Assembly: GCA_027563935.2 (NCBI GenBank)
Contig: CM050449.1
Coordinates: 41,390,507 to 41,454,506 of the forward strand
DNA from: Costus lasius
Lineage: Eukaryota; Streptophyta; Magnoliopsida; Zingiberales; Costaceae
Direction of reading: 5' to 3'
Length of the DNA stretch: 64,000 nucleotides
This document shows, in pieces, positions 10,489-22,916 of this stretch (the first letter of the stretch is position 1; the number at the start of each line of letters is the position of its first letter). The notes under the pieces were generated by a model. That model did not search any database, had not been told where the DNA came from, and was given only the letters and a program-made list of their open reading frames with translations. The translations under genes and the position numbers were made by a program.

Positions 10489-12135
10489 TGATCTACAACA
10501 ACCAAGAAGAGCAGATTAGTACTACTTTAAGTCATTTAAACTGCACTTATTTTAAATGACTATGGCTCCCACTATTTTAATCGAATTGACAACCCACAAA
10601 GTCAATCGAAAAATCTGAGATTTCTTAGTGAGATGGGATCCTTATTCCACATGAGGCTTCACATCCCAGGAGGGTGGGATGAGATGCACAAAGTGACCCA
10701 TGCTTCTTAAGGTGGGCATGCCGGCCGATTGCACTTGGCAACTCCCCTTGTTGAGATAGTCTAGGCATTTCATGTCCAACGAGGGCTGGAAACAACCTGA
10801 ACCGTAACCTCTCAACAATGCTTCTAGAGTTTCATCACGTGCCCAGCACATGTGAAAGCCTAGTCAAGTCCATTCCTAACCATTATGCCCAGGGCCGATG
10901 AGTTTCCTTGCGAAGGCATGTCCAGGTTAAAACTGCACTGGGGAAACCATTGTCACCACACACCTTCTAAAGATAAGTGGGTGTGTCCAACGAGGGTGGA
11001 AAATAGTTCACAACACCGTTCACAACACCACTGATCGATAGCTTGATGAGGGCTACGAGTTAGAAGGCCACTAGACTTGATATTTTTGATGAAGGGTTTT
11101 TGAAGTCTCATCCTCATAGTTTTATCTTATGTCTAACATTACAGGCATGCAATCCTATAGTGATAACATAAAGATAAAACATCACAGGGATGCTTTTAAC
11201 ATATAAGAAAAGTAGTAAAGGTAAGATATGATCATAGCCCATTCAAGACATTGAACCAACCCATGCCAAAAGGGGTTCCTGACCTAGAACACAAGCCCCT
11301 AAAACTAGACCTAGCCTAGCCGACCTGTAGCTTGATCTTCAAGGTTGGCTTCAAGGTCAACCACACCATGGTTTAGCTCTCAAACCCTAGATGTAGTTCT
11401 AGGGAAACCCTAGAAGCATACCCTATGGTTTGGCCAATGCTATGGGTCTTCTTCCAAGCAAGGTGCACCACCTTGCAAGCCACAAGAGGGATAGCACACA
11501 AGCACAAGGCTCGGCCAAACCCTAACTTGCACCCCTAAGCAAGGTGCACAAGCATCAAGCATGCGCCAAGAAATATGTAGGATGCGCCCCCTATTCTTCA
11601 TATTAAATTTTACAAAATAGAAGAAAAAGAAAGGCGGCACACAGGCCTCACAATAATACAACACAGGCATGCTAAGGGGCTTGACTAATGATCACAACAT
11701 CATGCACAAGCAAGGTACTTATTCATGCAAATCTTATGCTCATGAAAAACATAAAATCTAAAATTTTTAATTTTTCATAAAACAAGTTTCTTTTCCTCAT
11801 TTTCTTACCTCAAATCTTTTGATTATTTGAGATTAAGTTTCATGATGATTTCATAGACCAAATCGGCTGGCAATTTTGTCAGATTAAGAGACCCAGCCAG
11901 TCCAAAGGACACAATGCCCATCCTACTTAACAAAACTACGTGTGCCTATGATCTTAAATCAATCAGAAAAATAATTCAAAAATCCAAAACAAATAGAATA
12001 GAGGATAGGAACAAGAAACCTACAATTTTTCTTACTTAGAAAAACATGTGCCATGTATATATGCAATATGCAAAAATATGGAATGGCATGAGAGCATATG
12101 AAAAGCATAGAAACATTGTTCGAGGCTCGCAAGTC
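10489..12135 (-). other. C1 5' leader, non-coding
   Basis: About 1.6 kb between gag and the primer-binding site. No convincing coding content. It aligns by eye with the C2 leader (22917-24611): shared stretches include the 'tcatgtccaacgagggctgg' and 'aagataagtgggtgtgtcc' blocks. Confidence 0.7.
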
Positions 12136-12147
12136 ACTCTGATACCG
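12136..12147 (-). other. C1 primer-binding site, slightly decayed
   Basis: ACTCTGATACCG on the plus strand; the initiator tRNA-Met site would read GCTCTGATACCA, so it is mutated at both ends. It abuts the LTR starting at 12149. The C2 site (24612-24623) is perfect. Confidence 0.8.
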
Positions 12148-12148
12148 C

Positions 12149-12260
12149 TGTTGGGAAACCCTAGGGATATTTTACTAATTTTTCATCAAACAATACAATT
12201 GCACAGCAGAAGAATATACCCAAAGCAGGCCGGTTCCAAAAACCCAGTGAAGATCGTCTT
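12149..12260 (-). repeat. C1 5' LTR, piece 1
   Basis: Begins TGTTGGGAAACC on the plus strand and resembles 15570-15680 of C2 (GGAAGAATGTCCCCGAAACAGG versus the equivalent here). It is cut at 12260 by S1; the LTR resumes at 13973. Confidence 0.85.
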
Positions 12261-13967
12261 TGTTGGGGTATGCCCTTAAGGCTAATGTTTGAGGCCTTGG
12301 GATTGTATCAGTATCATGTAATAAACTCTTGTGTTTATAAAGGCATGGTTATTATTCAGGTTGTTACCTTGTCTGCTGTAATAAGTGTACTACTGAATAA
12401 TGTCTCAAAGCTGTTCAGCTGGGCTGACATGCAGTAATGTCCTTAGTCGAGATATCTTGGTGAACATGAGACAGCCTTGATATGATGGAGACTAATATGT
12501 ATTCTAATCTTATAGGATGCTTCGAGCATGGAATAAGATGTAGACTCATGGGTACATTGGATGTACTGGACAGACCCTACTAGGATATTCAATTGCTTGT
12601 CACAATGTGAATGATCCTTGAGTGCAACAAGTGGCACATGTCCTCTGACTTGAGATCACTTGTGTTTCTAAATGATGATTGTCATTGTTTTGAGGTAGTT
12701 CAATATCATTTGAAACATAATGGTTATAGACTATCTTGGATAATGATCATGAGTCAGGTTAGGGCACTAGTGATAGATAGAGGATTGTCGTCTCCTTGTT
12801 GAAGGAGTGTGGTGTTCTATAGGGGCCCCCCTAGATGAGATGATTGAGAAAGTGTATGGCCATACCCAGGTGACTATGTGCATCTGATCTAATCATGCTC
12901 ATCATATTGGAGCTACAGGCTTGACACGCTTGTCCAATAAGAACATCCAGTGGCAAAGGATACATGCATGCCTTGTGAATAGATTCACACTTGTGCTGTG
13001 GTTTGGGTGTAGTCTTGGAAGACTCTTTCCTTTATATCGGGAGACAGTGATGTGTTGCTAGATACCCCTCACTGATCGTGATAACGTGAGTTATCGTTAC
13101 CGACATTTAAAGGAAACCCTCAGGGTCGCACAATTTGATGATATGGCTTACTTGAGTCAGATCGTGTGGACTGAATTATTTGGGTTCAGTTTAAAGGGAT
13201 TTAATCTCTGATTGTAAGTGAGATCTGGTCTGATCATGTTTGATTGATTAGGGCTTGAGATCGGTAAGCTTCGATCGAGAGAGATGATGCTAGATCGGTG
13301 AGATCAGGAGCATCAGGAGATGAACGGTTAGATCTTGAGCCTTAGGGTTCAATTTGGTCTAGACCAAGTGGCTTGAGCTATTTTGGTTTGGTTTATGAAC
13401 CAAATTCGATTGGACGTTTTGGCTTGAACCGGTTCACAAAGGTGAACGCTTGGTTCAATGCCAATATGCGTTTTTGGGTTGGTATGAGCGCATGGCTTGA
13501 TTATCTTCCATTTATGGAAAGTCATCAAGGCCGATTTGACTTTCAACGCCAAAACGCATATGCGTTGTGCACTTCACTTTAACGCCTTGAACTTTCGTTT
13601 GAAGGAGGTTGACGAAGTGGAGAGGTTTGGCAAGAGGAGCTCTCGGCCAAAAGAGAATCATCTCATCATCCCCTTCCATTCGACAAGAAAGCTTGGGTGC
13701 CTTGCTAGCACAAGGGACGCCAAGGAAGTAAGCGCTCTTCATCTTGTGTGTGAACTTTTGGAGGAGATCTAAGTTGCTCTCTTCTTCCAAGCCGACCTCC
13801 AAGCCAATGGCGTTGGTATGAATCTCCCTCTTGATCTAATCCATCTATCAAAGTTGATTATATGAGCATATAAGCGATTGTATTGATGAAATCCTAGCAA
13901 AATGCATGCGCCCCCTGAATTAGGGTTTTTTCATCTGCTTGCGCTCCCCCTCGAAGGGGACTCTTCA
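12261..13967 (+). mobile_element. S1: solo copia-type LTR
   Basis: Starts TGTTGGGGTATGCCC and ends ...GACTCTTCA; target duplication GTCTT at 12256-12260 and 13968-13972. It has no internal sequence, so the element was reduced to one LTR by LTR-LTR recombination. It is very similar to S3 (20377-22072) over almost its whole length but differs near the end. Several short frames within it have no recognisable coding content. Confidence 0.92.
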
Positions 13968-13972
13968 GTCTT

Positions 13973-14458
13973 GATAGGGAGTCGACATGATGAGATAGAA
14001 AGTACCTAGAGCAAGAAGAGGTCGACATCGAGGTAGGTGCCCAAGCGTGCGCCCTCTACAGTCTCACACACATGGATGCCTCGAGCTCTCTTCTTCTACG
14101 TCCGATGCTAGCCTTGGAAAGAAGATCCAAGCCTTAGGAGTCTCCTACACCACTTGCGCCACCTTCAAAGGAAGGAGCGCCAATAGTAAGGAGGAATAAG
14201 GTGATGCCGCCAAGCTCTAGTCACACTTGCGCCAAGAGGAGAAGTGGAATAGATGCTTGCGGCTAGAGGATGGAAGAAGGATGCGCCACTCTTGTTGCTC
14301 TCGCCCTTGCCTCTTCCTCACACCAATTTGATTGCATACATAAGCCTCTCACATATCCTTGATATATAGAAGCAAGACGGGTGGCAAGACCAAGTTGTGG
14401 GCGCAACTCATGAATAGGTATGCGGCTAGGGTATGAGAGGGGAGGCAATTAGGGTTAG
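13973..14458 (-). repeat. C1 5' LTR, piece 2
   Basis: Continues from 12260; parallels 15685-16130 of C2 (GTCGACATGATG..., ATGCCTCGAGCTCTCTTCTTC). Cut at 14458 by S2; resumes at 26801. Confidence 0.85.
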
Positions 14459-15569
14459 TGATGTAGGAGCCGAAAACCGAGACGACCTCCACACCCTTGG
14501 CTTACCACCAGAACCTCCACATGCTTCCACTTTTATCTCCAGAGGAGAATTCTTCACCCCCGGAGATAGCTGATGCAGAGCATCTTCAAGGACTTAATTG
14601 TGCTTGACATCATTTTGGAAAACTTGTTGCATTTTGATATTTTGGGACTTATTTAATTTCTGTATGTTGCAACATTATCTTATTTTCAGCACTTGTTATT
14701 GTTGTTGTTGTTGTAGTTAGGATCTAGCCTAGGGTTTATTTTAAGTCTTTGTTTTATTTTTGGTAGTTGATGTAATAGGTTGTTTATAGTCTAGGAATAC
14801 ACACTTGTAATGCACATGCAGGCAACTAGTTCTCCAACATCTCATGACACTCAAGTTCAGCCATGATCAAGCTCAATGCCAACCTTGGAGATCAAGTCAC
14901 ATTCAAGCTCAGCCTCAAAGCAAATCAATACCACCCAATCCCGGTTTGGACTGCTCAATATTCAACAAGGCCCAGCCCATAGTCCAAGATCAGCCTGACT
15001 CTATGGATCAGCCCTCGCAAGAATACAGAGACATCCTTTCATGTTCAACCAATACAAGCAATACAGGTCGGCTTCATCAATCAGCAAACACCTCAACCAG
15101 CACAAAGGAATCATCACATCAGCTTCAGCATACAGTCTTCATAGCCAATGAGAATTTCAGCTAGGAATACCAAAGGTCACACAAGAATGTAACGTTGGAG
15201 ATTAGGTTTTAACTCTGCGCATGTACACTTTCACGATAGTCTTGAATATTTTGAATCTGAAAACCTTGTGTTTGCGTTTGTGTGAGAGTTGAGCTTGCTC
15301 CTCTTTGGATTGAGCTTGCTCCCCTGCGGTTACCCTTCATTCAATCATCCCCTGCATACTCACTGCCAACCATTCACGCTCACCCTTCACCAAGAGCTAC
15401 TATTCCATTGCCGAGCATAAACTTCAAGCAACCTTTCCTTGGGCTGCATCTGAAATCACATTGGAAGCATCTTCATCAACCCCTGAGGACGTGCTGCCGA
15501 AGTTCCTTGCCCTGAATAATCAAGAAGGGCTCGGCACCCTTCCCTTAAGGGGGCCCTAGGTGCAATCTC
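14459..15569 (+). mobile_element. S2: gypsy-type solo LTR, left part
   Basis: Starts TGATGTAGGAGCC; left target duplication GTTAG at 14454-14458. It shares long stretches with the G1 LTR (35178-36366): the GCACTTGT...TAGGATTAGCCTAGG...TTTGAAGTC run and the TTGAGCTTGCTCC pair. It is interrupted at 15569 by C2 and finishes at 26704-26795. Joined length is about 1203 bp, close to the 1189 bp of G1. It contains a GTT microsatellite near 14700. Confidence 0.92.
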
Positions 15570-17663
15570 TGATGGGAAACCCCGGGGACATTTTACAATT
15601 TTTCAGAGCCATGGACATACATTTTACGCAGCGGAAGAATGTCCCCGAAACAGGCTAGTCCCAAAAACCCAGTGAAGATCTCTTGCGAGGGGGTCGACAC
15701 GATGTGATAGTAAGTACCTTTAAGCAATTAGAAGCCGATGTCGATGAAGGCGCCCAAGTGTTCGCCCTCTGCAGTCTCGCACACACGGATTCCTCAAGTT
15801 TTCTTCTTCCTCGCCCGGTGCTAGCCTCGGGAAGAAGATCCATGCCTTAGGAGAATCCTCCAAGCAACTTGCGGCACCACCAAGATGTGATGCGCCAAGG
15901 AGATGGAAGGAGAAGACAACGCCGCAAGCCTTCTTGTTCCTTTGCGCCAAGGAAAGGAAGAGAAGAAGCATGCTTGCGCCCTTGATGGAAGAAGAAGAGC
16001 TCTAAGCTCTCCAAGCCGTCGCCCTCTAATGCTTCACGCCTCCAAGGAATTAGCATCATGAAGAGAGGGGGCGGCAAGGGTTTATTTATAGGAGCAAGAG
16101 GCGGTTAGGGGAGAATGGCAAGTGTTGACAATTAGGGCATGATTCTAGGAGATTATCCAATCAAATATATTGATTAAATCTCCACTCCCATATGCGCCTA
16201 AGACTTGCCAAAGCAAGCATCAGCCATATGCGCCCATATCATGCCATATGAGGCATTAATCCCATCCATGCGCCTAGACCTAGTCAAGGCAATATGATGG
16301 ATTGCCTAATGTGGCTTGGGCGCAAGTCCTAATCCAATTAGGACTCTAATTATGTTAATAATCAGCCCACAATTGTCAAACATAATCCAATCAATTATCT
16401 TGTGTGATTTAATCAAATCCAATTTGATTTAATCACCTAGGAGATACCAAACAAGGCATAGGCGCCAATTCTAGTCCAACTAGAATCCCATATGCGCCTA
16501 TCCCATTAATTCATCCCCATTATACCCTTCAAGCCTCTTAGCCCTTCAATACAACTTATTAGCAAGCCCAACTAAGCAATGGGCCAAGCCAAAAGTCCAT
16601 TATGCATGTTAACCAAGCTATTGGATCCAATCCAATTTAACCCATGGTTAAATGAGGCTAACCATGGTTAATTTGATCGATATGCCAAAAATGGAAGTTG
16701 GCCCCAATAAGTTTCTTCCATCTCATCAGGCCCATTGGCGCTGATGAAATCTCCCAAATAGATTCGAGTTATCCAATAACTCGATCTAAAGGCTACCTGA
16801 TCAATATGAAAACTCGAGTATCAAGGTGTGCGACCCTGTAGGTTCCTCTAACGCTGGCAGTGCTGACCAAAGGTCATCACAAGCAGTGAGTGGCACCTAG
16901 CAGTGCATCGCTGCTACCCAGGTTATTGGAATGGATATCGACATCGACATCCCCATCATCGCAACTAGGTACATATGCAGTACAGTCTCTTTGCCGAACT
17001 GATATCCGATTGGACAAGTGTGTCACCACTTGTTTTCATCCAATCACATGGCTATGACTAGAACAGGTTCTTACCTGGGTATGGCCATACACTCTCAGTC
17101 ATAGAACCATAAGGGAGCTCCATGGATATCATACTTCCCAAAGGAAGGGGCAAATCCTATGTCTGTCCATTGACCTTCTCATATGGGTCGTGACATGCTC
17201 AATGACAACCGTTATGACCTCCCAACTACGGCAAGGTGTTAGGTTGCATCAAAGCAAGTCCCTAACCATATAGAATGGTCAATGACCTCAAGTCAAGGGA
17301 TCAATGCATCTCCTGTCACTTGTGAGGATAACTCATGACACCAAGTCATAGCCTCACAGCGGGTCTGTCCAGTATATCCTCCAATGATATACCCATGTGT
17401 CTGCGTTAGCACCACGTGCCTAACCAGCCCACATACCAGTCTCTCAAGTACCAGAGTTGTCCCATATCCACTCAGGTACATCGACTGGGGACTATAGTTC
17501 GAGCACAGATCCAATCTGTCTCCAGGGACATTATCATGTAAGTACACAATCGCAGGTGTAGACAAACAATGATAACGACAATGCCAGAAAGATATATATT
17601 AATATCAGAGTCAAGTAGTACAAAGATGGACCAAAACTAGGTCCTAGGGCATATACACCAACA
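15570..17663 (-). repeat. C2 3' LTR (2094 bp)
   Basis: Plus-strand start TGATGGGAAACC, end ACACCAACA. It contains about 20 bp near 16411 (a duplicated 'gatttaatca' block) missing from the other LTR. It is rich in the word GCGCC. Confidence 0.94.
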
Positions 17664-17678
17664 ATCTCCCACTTGCAC
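17664..17678 (-). other. C2 polypurine tract
   Basis: ATCTCCCACTTGCAC, complement GTGCAAGTGGGAGAT, lies directly next to the 3' LTR. Identical to C1 261-275. Confidence 0.75.
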
Positions 17679-17684
17679 TAAGAC

Positions 17685-18205
17685 CTAGAGGTTGAGCAAC
17701 CTCAACCCCATATCTCTAGTACGACCATCATGCTTCTGCTGCGCCAAAGCCTTGGTCAGTGGGTCTGCTAGATTGCTCTCTGTGTCAATTCTGCTAATCT
17801 TGACATCACCTCGATCAATGATCTCTTTGATCAGGCGAAATCTCTTGAGTATGTGTTTGGACCTTTGATGAGACCGTGGTTCCTTAGTATGTGCAGTTCC
17901 CATTGTTGTCATAGTAGAGCTCAATGGGATTCATTGCACTTGGAACCACCTGAAGTTCAGAAAAGAACTTCCTGATCCAAACGGCTTCATTGGCTGCCTC
18001 AGAAGCAACCACATACTCAGCTTCGGTTGTACAATTAGCTATGGTGGATTGCTTGAAGCTCTTCCAGCATACAGCACCTCCAACCATCTTAAACTAATAG
18101 CTGGTCTGTGATCTGAAGTCGTCAGGATCAGACTGGAACGACTCATCAGTGAAGCCCTGCACACTGAGTTCTTCCTGTCCCCCGTAGACTTTATAGAATA
18201 AATCC
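17685..18205 (-). pseudogene. C2 RNase H
   Basis: Copia RNase H in two frames: AEYVVASEAANEAVWIRKF and IELYYDNN, then after a 2-bp deletion near 17900 the SKHILKRFRLIKEII and LADPLTKAL tail. A further stop lies just before KMVGGAVCW. Compared with C1 the deletion removes the reading link between the DNN block and the tail. Confidence 0.88.
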
Positions 18206-19265
18206 TTAGTCCCTTTCAGGATACTCAAGGATATTCTTTACAGCCACCCAGTGCTGTAAACTAGGATTGGATCGGTATCGGCTGGTTATGCTCACAGCAT
18301 AAGCCACAACTGGTCTAGTACACAACATTGCATACATGATCGATCCCACCGCCGAAGCATAGGGCACTCGACTCATGTCATCTCTCTCAGGCTCTGTGTT
18401 GGTACACTGGTTCTTTGAGAGAGTAAGGCCATGTCTCACTGGAAGGTATCCCTTCTTGGATTGCTCCAAGTTGAACCTCTCCAGGACCTTATCAATGTGG
18501 GTACTCTGACAAAGGGCCAAGAGCCTCTTGGATCTATCCCGGTAGATCCTCACGCCTAGAATATAGGCGGCCTCCCCTAAGTCCTTCATCTCGAAACACT
18601 CCCCTAACCATGTCTTCACAGCTTGAAGACTAGGGATGTCATTTCCGATGAGCAGTATGTCATCGACATACATGACCAGAAAAGTCACCAAGCTCCCACT
18701 GAATTTTCTGTATACACAGGTGTCATCTTCGCTTTTGATAAAGCTATAATCTCTCACAGCTTCATCAAACTGAAGATTCTAACTTCGAGATGCTTGCTTT
18801 AATCCGTAAATGGATTTCTTTTAGCCTGCAGACTTTACTAGTATCTGCAGGATGGATGAAGTCATTAGGTTGTGTCATATACACATCCTTAGTTAGCTTC
18901 CTGTTAAGGAACGCTGTCTTCACATCCATCTGCCATATCTCATGATATGCAGCTATAGCAAGCAGAATCCGAATGGATTTGATCATGGCAACTAGCGAGA
19001 AGGTTTCATCATAGTCCACCCCGTGGACTTGTTTAAATCCTTTAGCCACTAGTCTACCCTTATAGGTAACTATTTTGCCATCCATGTCTGTCTTCCTCTT
19101 GAAGACCCATTTACACCCTATGGGTTTTACCCCATCAGGCAGCTCAACCAAATCCCAGACTTGGTTAGCCGACATGGAATCCATCTCGGATCGCATGGCC
19201 TCAAGCCATCTCTCGGAGTCCGGTCCACTGACCGCCTCATCATAAGTCCTGGGTTCATCCTTCAT
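18206..19265 (-). pseudogene. C2 reverse transcriptase
   Basis: RT blocks in copia order: WLEAMRSEMDSM, GCKWVFKRK, RLVAKGFKQ, DYDETFS, then a one-base frameshift in the KSIYGLKQA block, a TAG in place of Trp in the RSW motif, and the catalytic YVDDILLIGND. Otherwise the sequence is close to C1. Confidence 0.9.
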
Positions 19266-19845
19266 GATGAAGATCCCGTCGTGTTGGGTCGGCAGCGACC
19301 CATACCTCTCAGGTGCACGACGAAACCTCCCAGACCTACATGGGGCCTGTGTCTGAGCCTCAGGCTGCCTAGCAACCGGTGCAGGTGGCTCAGGTTCCCA
19401 TCTCTATGTCTTGTGGTTGCACTTGGACCTTGTCCAAGTCAAACTTCCTCCCACTAACTTCTTTCATGAGAAATTCTTTCTCTAGAAAGACCGTACCCCG
19501 AGCAACAAAAACTTTGTTCTCGGTGGGAATATAGAAGTAGTAACCCTTAGTCTCCTTAGGGTACCCCACAAACATACACTTATCAGATCTAGGTTCTAGC
19601 TTGCTAGAATCCTGACGTTTGACATAAGCCTCACATCCCTAGATCCTGATAAAAGTGAGATTAGGGCGTCTCCCATTCCATACCTCGTATGGAATCTTTG
19701 AGACACTCTTAGATGGAACATTATTCAGTATTAGAGAAGCTTTTTCAAGTGCATGTCCCCAGAATGAGGGAGGTAGAGTTGCATGACTCATCATAGACCG
19801 AACTATGTCCAACAAGGTTCGATTTCTCCTTTCAGATACACCATT
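19266..19845 (-). pseudogene. C2 integrase C-terminal region and linker
   Basis: Carries the GYPKETKGYYFY block (about 19560), EFLMKEV and a short acidic linker, with a frame change near 19395. Toward 19845 the reading frame is broken but the DNA still parallels C1 8520-8740. Confidence 0.75.
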
Positions 19846-20376
19846 CTACCGAGGTGCTCTAGGAGGAGTGAGTTGGGATAGGATCCCACACTTACTCAGA
19901 TAGTCAAAGAATACACTGCTCAGGTGCTCTCCATCACGATCTGATCGAAGATTCTTAAAGGATCTACCAAGCTGGTTCTCTACTTCATGTCTCATCATGT
20001 AGACATAACCATATCTACTGAAGTCATCAGTAAATGTGATGAAGTAGTTATACCCTCCTTTGGCTTGTTTATTGAATAGCCCACACACATCACTATGTAT
20101 GAGATCCAACAAACCTCCTGCCCTCTCACCAGTCTTGGTGAAGGGCGTCTTTGTCATTTTCCCTAATAAACAAGTCTCATATGTATCAAGTTCCTCCAAG
20201 GAACTCGAATCTAGCAACCCATTTGCATGGAGTTGTCGAATGCGATTCTTGTTTATATGGGCTAATCGACAATGCCGTAGGAAAGCACCAACTGAACCAC
20301 TCAGTTTGGTCCTTTTATTATTTATGTTACAAATAGAGCTAACCATGTCCAAGACATGCGGACCATTGCACAAAGT
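19846..20376 (-). pseudogene. C2 integrase zinc-binding region and core
   Basis: HHCC region (HCRLAHINKNR ... ETCLLGK) and the core with HSDVCG and LRSDRDGEH. Compared with C1, an internal stretch after YMMRH (the KSEFFENFKEFRN part) is missing and the Gly of the second Asp motif has changed. S3 interrupts the upstream side at 20377. Confidence 0.88.
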
Positions 20377-22072
20377 TGTTGGGGTATGCCCTTAAGGCTA
20401 ATGTTTGAGGCCTTGGGATTGTAAAAGTATCATGTAATAAACTCTTATGTTTATAAAAGGCATGGTTATTATTCAGGTTGTTACCTTGTCTGCTGTAATA
20501 AGTGTACTTCTGAATAATGTCTCAAAGCTGTTCAGCTAGGCTGACATGCTATATGTCCTTAGTCGAGATATCTTGGTGAACCTGAGACAGCCTTGATATG
20601 ATTGAGACTAATATGTGTGCTGATCTTATAGGATGCTTCGAGCATGGAATAAGATGTAGACTCATGGGTACATTGGATGTACTGGACAGACCCTACTAGG
20701 ATATTCAATTGCTTGTCACAATGTGAATATTCCTTGATTGCAACAAGTGGCACATGTCCTCTGACTTGAGATCACTTGTGTTTCTAAATGATGACTGTCA
20801 TTGTTTTGAGGTAGTTCAATATCATTTGAAAGATAATGATCATAGACTATCTTGGATAATGATCATGAGTCAGGTTAGGACACTAGTGATAGACATAGGA
20901 TTGTCGTCTCCTTGTTTAAGGAGTGTGGTGTTCTAAAGGGCCCCCTTATGAGATGATTGAGATAGTGTATGGCCATACCCAGATGACTATGTGCATCTGA
21001 TCTAATCATGCTCAACATATTGGAATTACAGGCTTGGCACGCTTGTCCAATAAGAACATCCAGTGGCAAAGGACACATGTATGCCTCGTGAGTTTGATTC
21101 ACACTTGTGCTATGGTTTGGGAGAAGTCTTGGAAGACTCTTTCCTTTATATCGGGAGACAGTGATGTGTTGCTAGATACCCCTCACTGGTCGTGATAACG
21201 TAAGTTATCGTTACCGACATTTAAAGGAAACCCTCAGGGTCGCACAATTTGATGATATGGCTTACTTGAGTCAGATCGTATGGACTGGATTCTTTGAGTT
21301 CAGATTAAAGGGGATTTAATCTCTGATTGTAAGTGAGATCTGGTCTGATCATGTTTGATTGATTAGGGCTTGAGATCGGTAAGCTTCGATCGAGAGAAAT
21401 GATGCTAGATCGGGGAGATCAGGGGCATCAGGAGATGAGTGGTTAGATCGTGAGCCTTAGGGTTCAATTTGGTCTAGACCAAGTGGCTTGAGCTATTTCG
21501 GTTTGGTTTGATGAACCAAATTCGATTGGACGATTTGGCTTGAACCGGTTCACAAATGTGAACGCTTGGTTCAATGCCAATAGGCGTTTTTGGTTTGTCT
21601 TGAGCGCATGGCTTGATTGTCTTCCATTTATGGAAAGTCATCAAAGCCGGTTTTGCTTAAACGCCAAAACGCTTAAGCGTTGGTCTCTTGACGACAACGC
21701 CTTGATCCTTTTCGTTTGGTGGTTGACGAAAGAGGAAGACAAGGAAGAGGAGCTCTCGGCCATAGGGATTCATCTAATCACCCCCTTTCCATTCGACAAG
21801 ATAGCTTGGGTGCCTTGCTAGCACAAGGGACGTCAAGGAAGTGAGCATCTTCATCTTGTGTGTGGACTTGTGGAGGAGACCTAACTTGTTCTCTTCTTCC
21901 AAGCCGAATTCCAAGCCTATGGCGTTGGTATGAATCTCCCCTTGTTCTTATCAATCTATGATAGTTGAACATATGGCATGCAAAAGATCTTGAAACCCTT
22001 GCTTCCGCTTGCATAAATTTCATTTGCGCCATGATTAGGGTTTTTGCCCCCCTCTCGAAAGGGGTTCCAACA
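20377..22072 (+). mobile_element. S3: solo copia-type LTR inside C2
   Basis: Starts TGTTGGGGTATGCCC, ends GGTTCCAACA; target duplication AAAGT at 20372-20376 and 22073-22077. Removing it restores the C1-like text around 9295. Same family and orientation as S1. No internal region. Confidence 0.93.
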
Positions 22073-22077
22073 AAAGT

Positions 22078-22310
22078 ACCCTTCCCATAAAACATGTTTG
22101 CAAAAGAAAAAGAACATAAGTTCTCTTTTATTTCAAACCTAAATCCTTTCTTTGCCAAGCAAGGAGTGGATACAATGTTTTGGTAAGGGAAGGTACATAA
22201 TAGCAATTGTCTAGCTTTAACTGAAGTCTAGAAGGCAGGGAGAAAAACTCCTACAGCAACAGTAGCAACTTGTGCCATGTTACCTATCCGTAGGTCAATC
22301 TCTCTAGGCC
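22078..22310 (-). pseudogene. C2 protease to integrase linker
   Basis: Continuation of the interrupted frame: FANMFYGKGT, NIVSTPCLAKKGF and the RPREIDLRIGN block seen in C1 at 9300-9540, with stops between. Confidence 0.75.
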
Positions 22311-22916
22311 TTACCGATCTATCCTTTCTGAGCCTTTGCATGTTTGTACTCCACATGCGGTATCCAATACCCATGTCATAGGAGTAGAAAGGTTGACTTC
22401 GGTAACATAAATACCTGAGCATGAAGACAAGGCCTTGCCTTTCTTCTCCTCATTCTGAAGTTGCAACATGTCCTTCAACATGTGAGGTGGCCCTCCACAT
22501 GAATAGCACCTATTATTCCTGATCATATCCATCTTTAATTTCAGTTCCTTGGTCAAGCCTTTCGGCTCAACACACTGAATATCAACTTTAGCAGGATTGA
22601 GCTCAACCAATTCATCAAAGAGCTGCCTTAGATTAAAATAATTTCAGAGGCACTCTTCGATTCATATCACCCTTTAAATTCAAGTGACATGTTGGTTAGC
22701 AACCTCCAAAGTATCAACCTGATGCTTATCATAAGCATCCCTCTCAGCAGCTGAGGCCGAGCATGGAAGTGGCTCAGGAATAAGACGCTCAAGAACATAA
22801 AGCTTCCTCTCGAGCTTGAGCACGATTCTCAAGTTCATATACCAATCCAGTAAGTTGGATCCAACCAACTTATCCAGGGTAGATCGCAGTGACCAACTGC
22901 TATTGTTCATAGCCAT
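22311..22916 (-). pseudogene. C2 gag and zinc knuckle
   Basis: Gag starts at ATG 22916 (complement) with MAMNNSSWSLRSTLDK and SNLLDWYMNLR. Further on are a damaged zinc knuckle (CYSCGG... with the His and last Cys positions altered) and the protease start WVLDTACG. Much of the C1 gag middle is missing, so C2 gag is internally deleted. Confidence 0.8.

Noticed and set aside
13349..13802. Frames on both strands in S1
   Set aside because: Inside a solo LTR with clean target duplications; no recognisable protein and the equivalents in S3 do not match.
14701..14730. (GTT)n run as a regulatory or CRISPR-like repeat
   Set aside because: Simple microsatellite inside the S2 LTR; no spacers or repeats of CRISPR type, which would not be expected in a plant genome.
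15655..16077. Minus-strand frames repeated at 24710-25132
   Set aside because: Both are in the C2 LTRs; repetition is due to the LTR pair, not to gene duplication.
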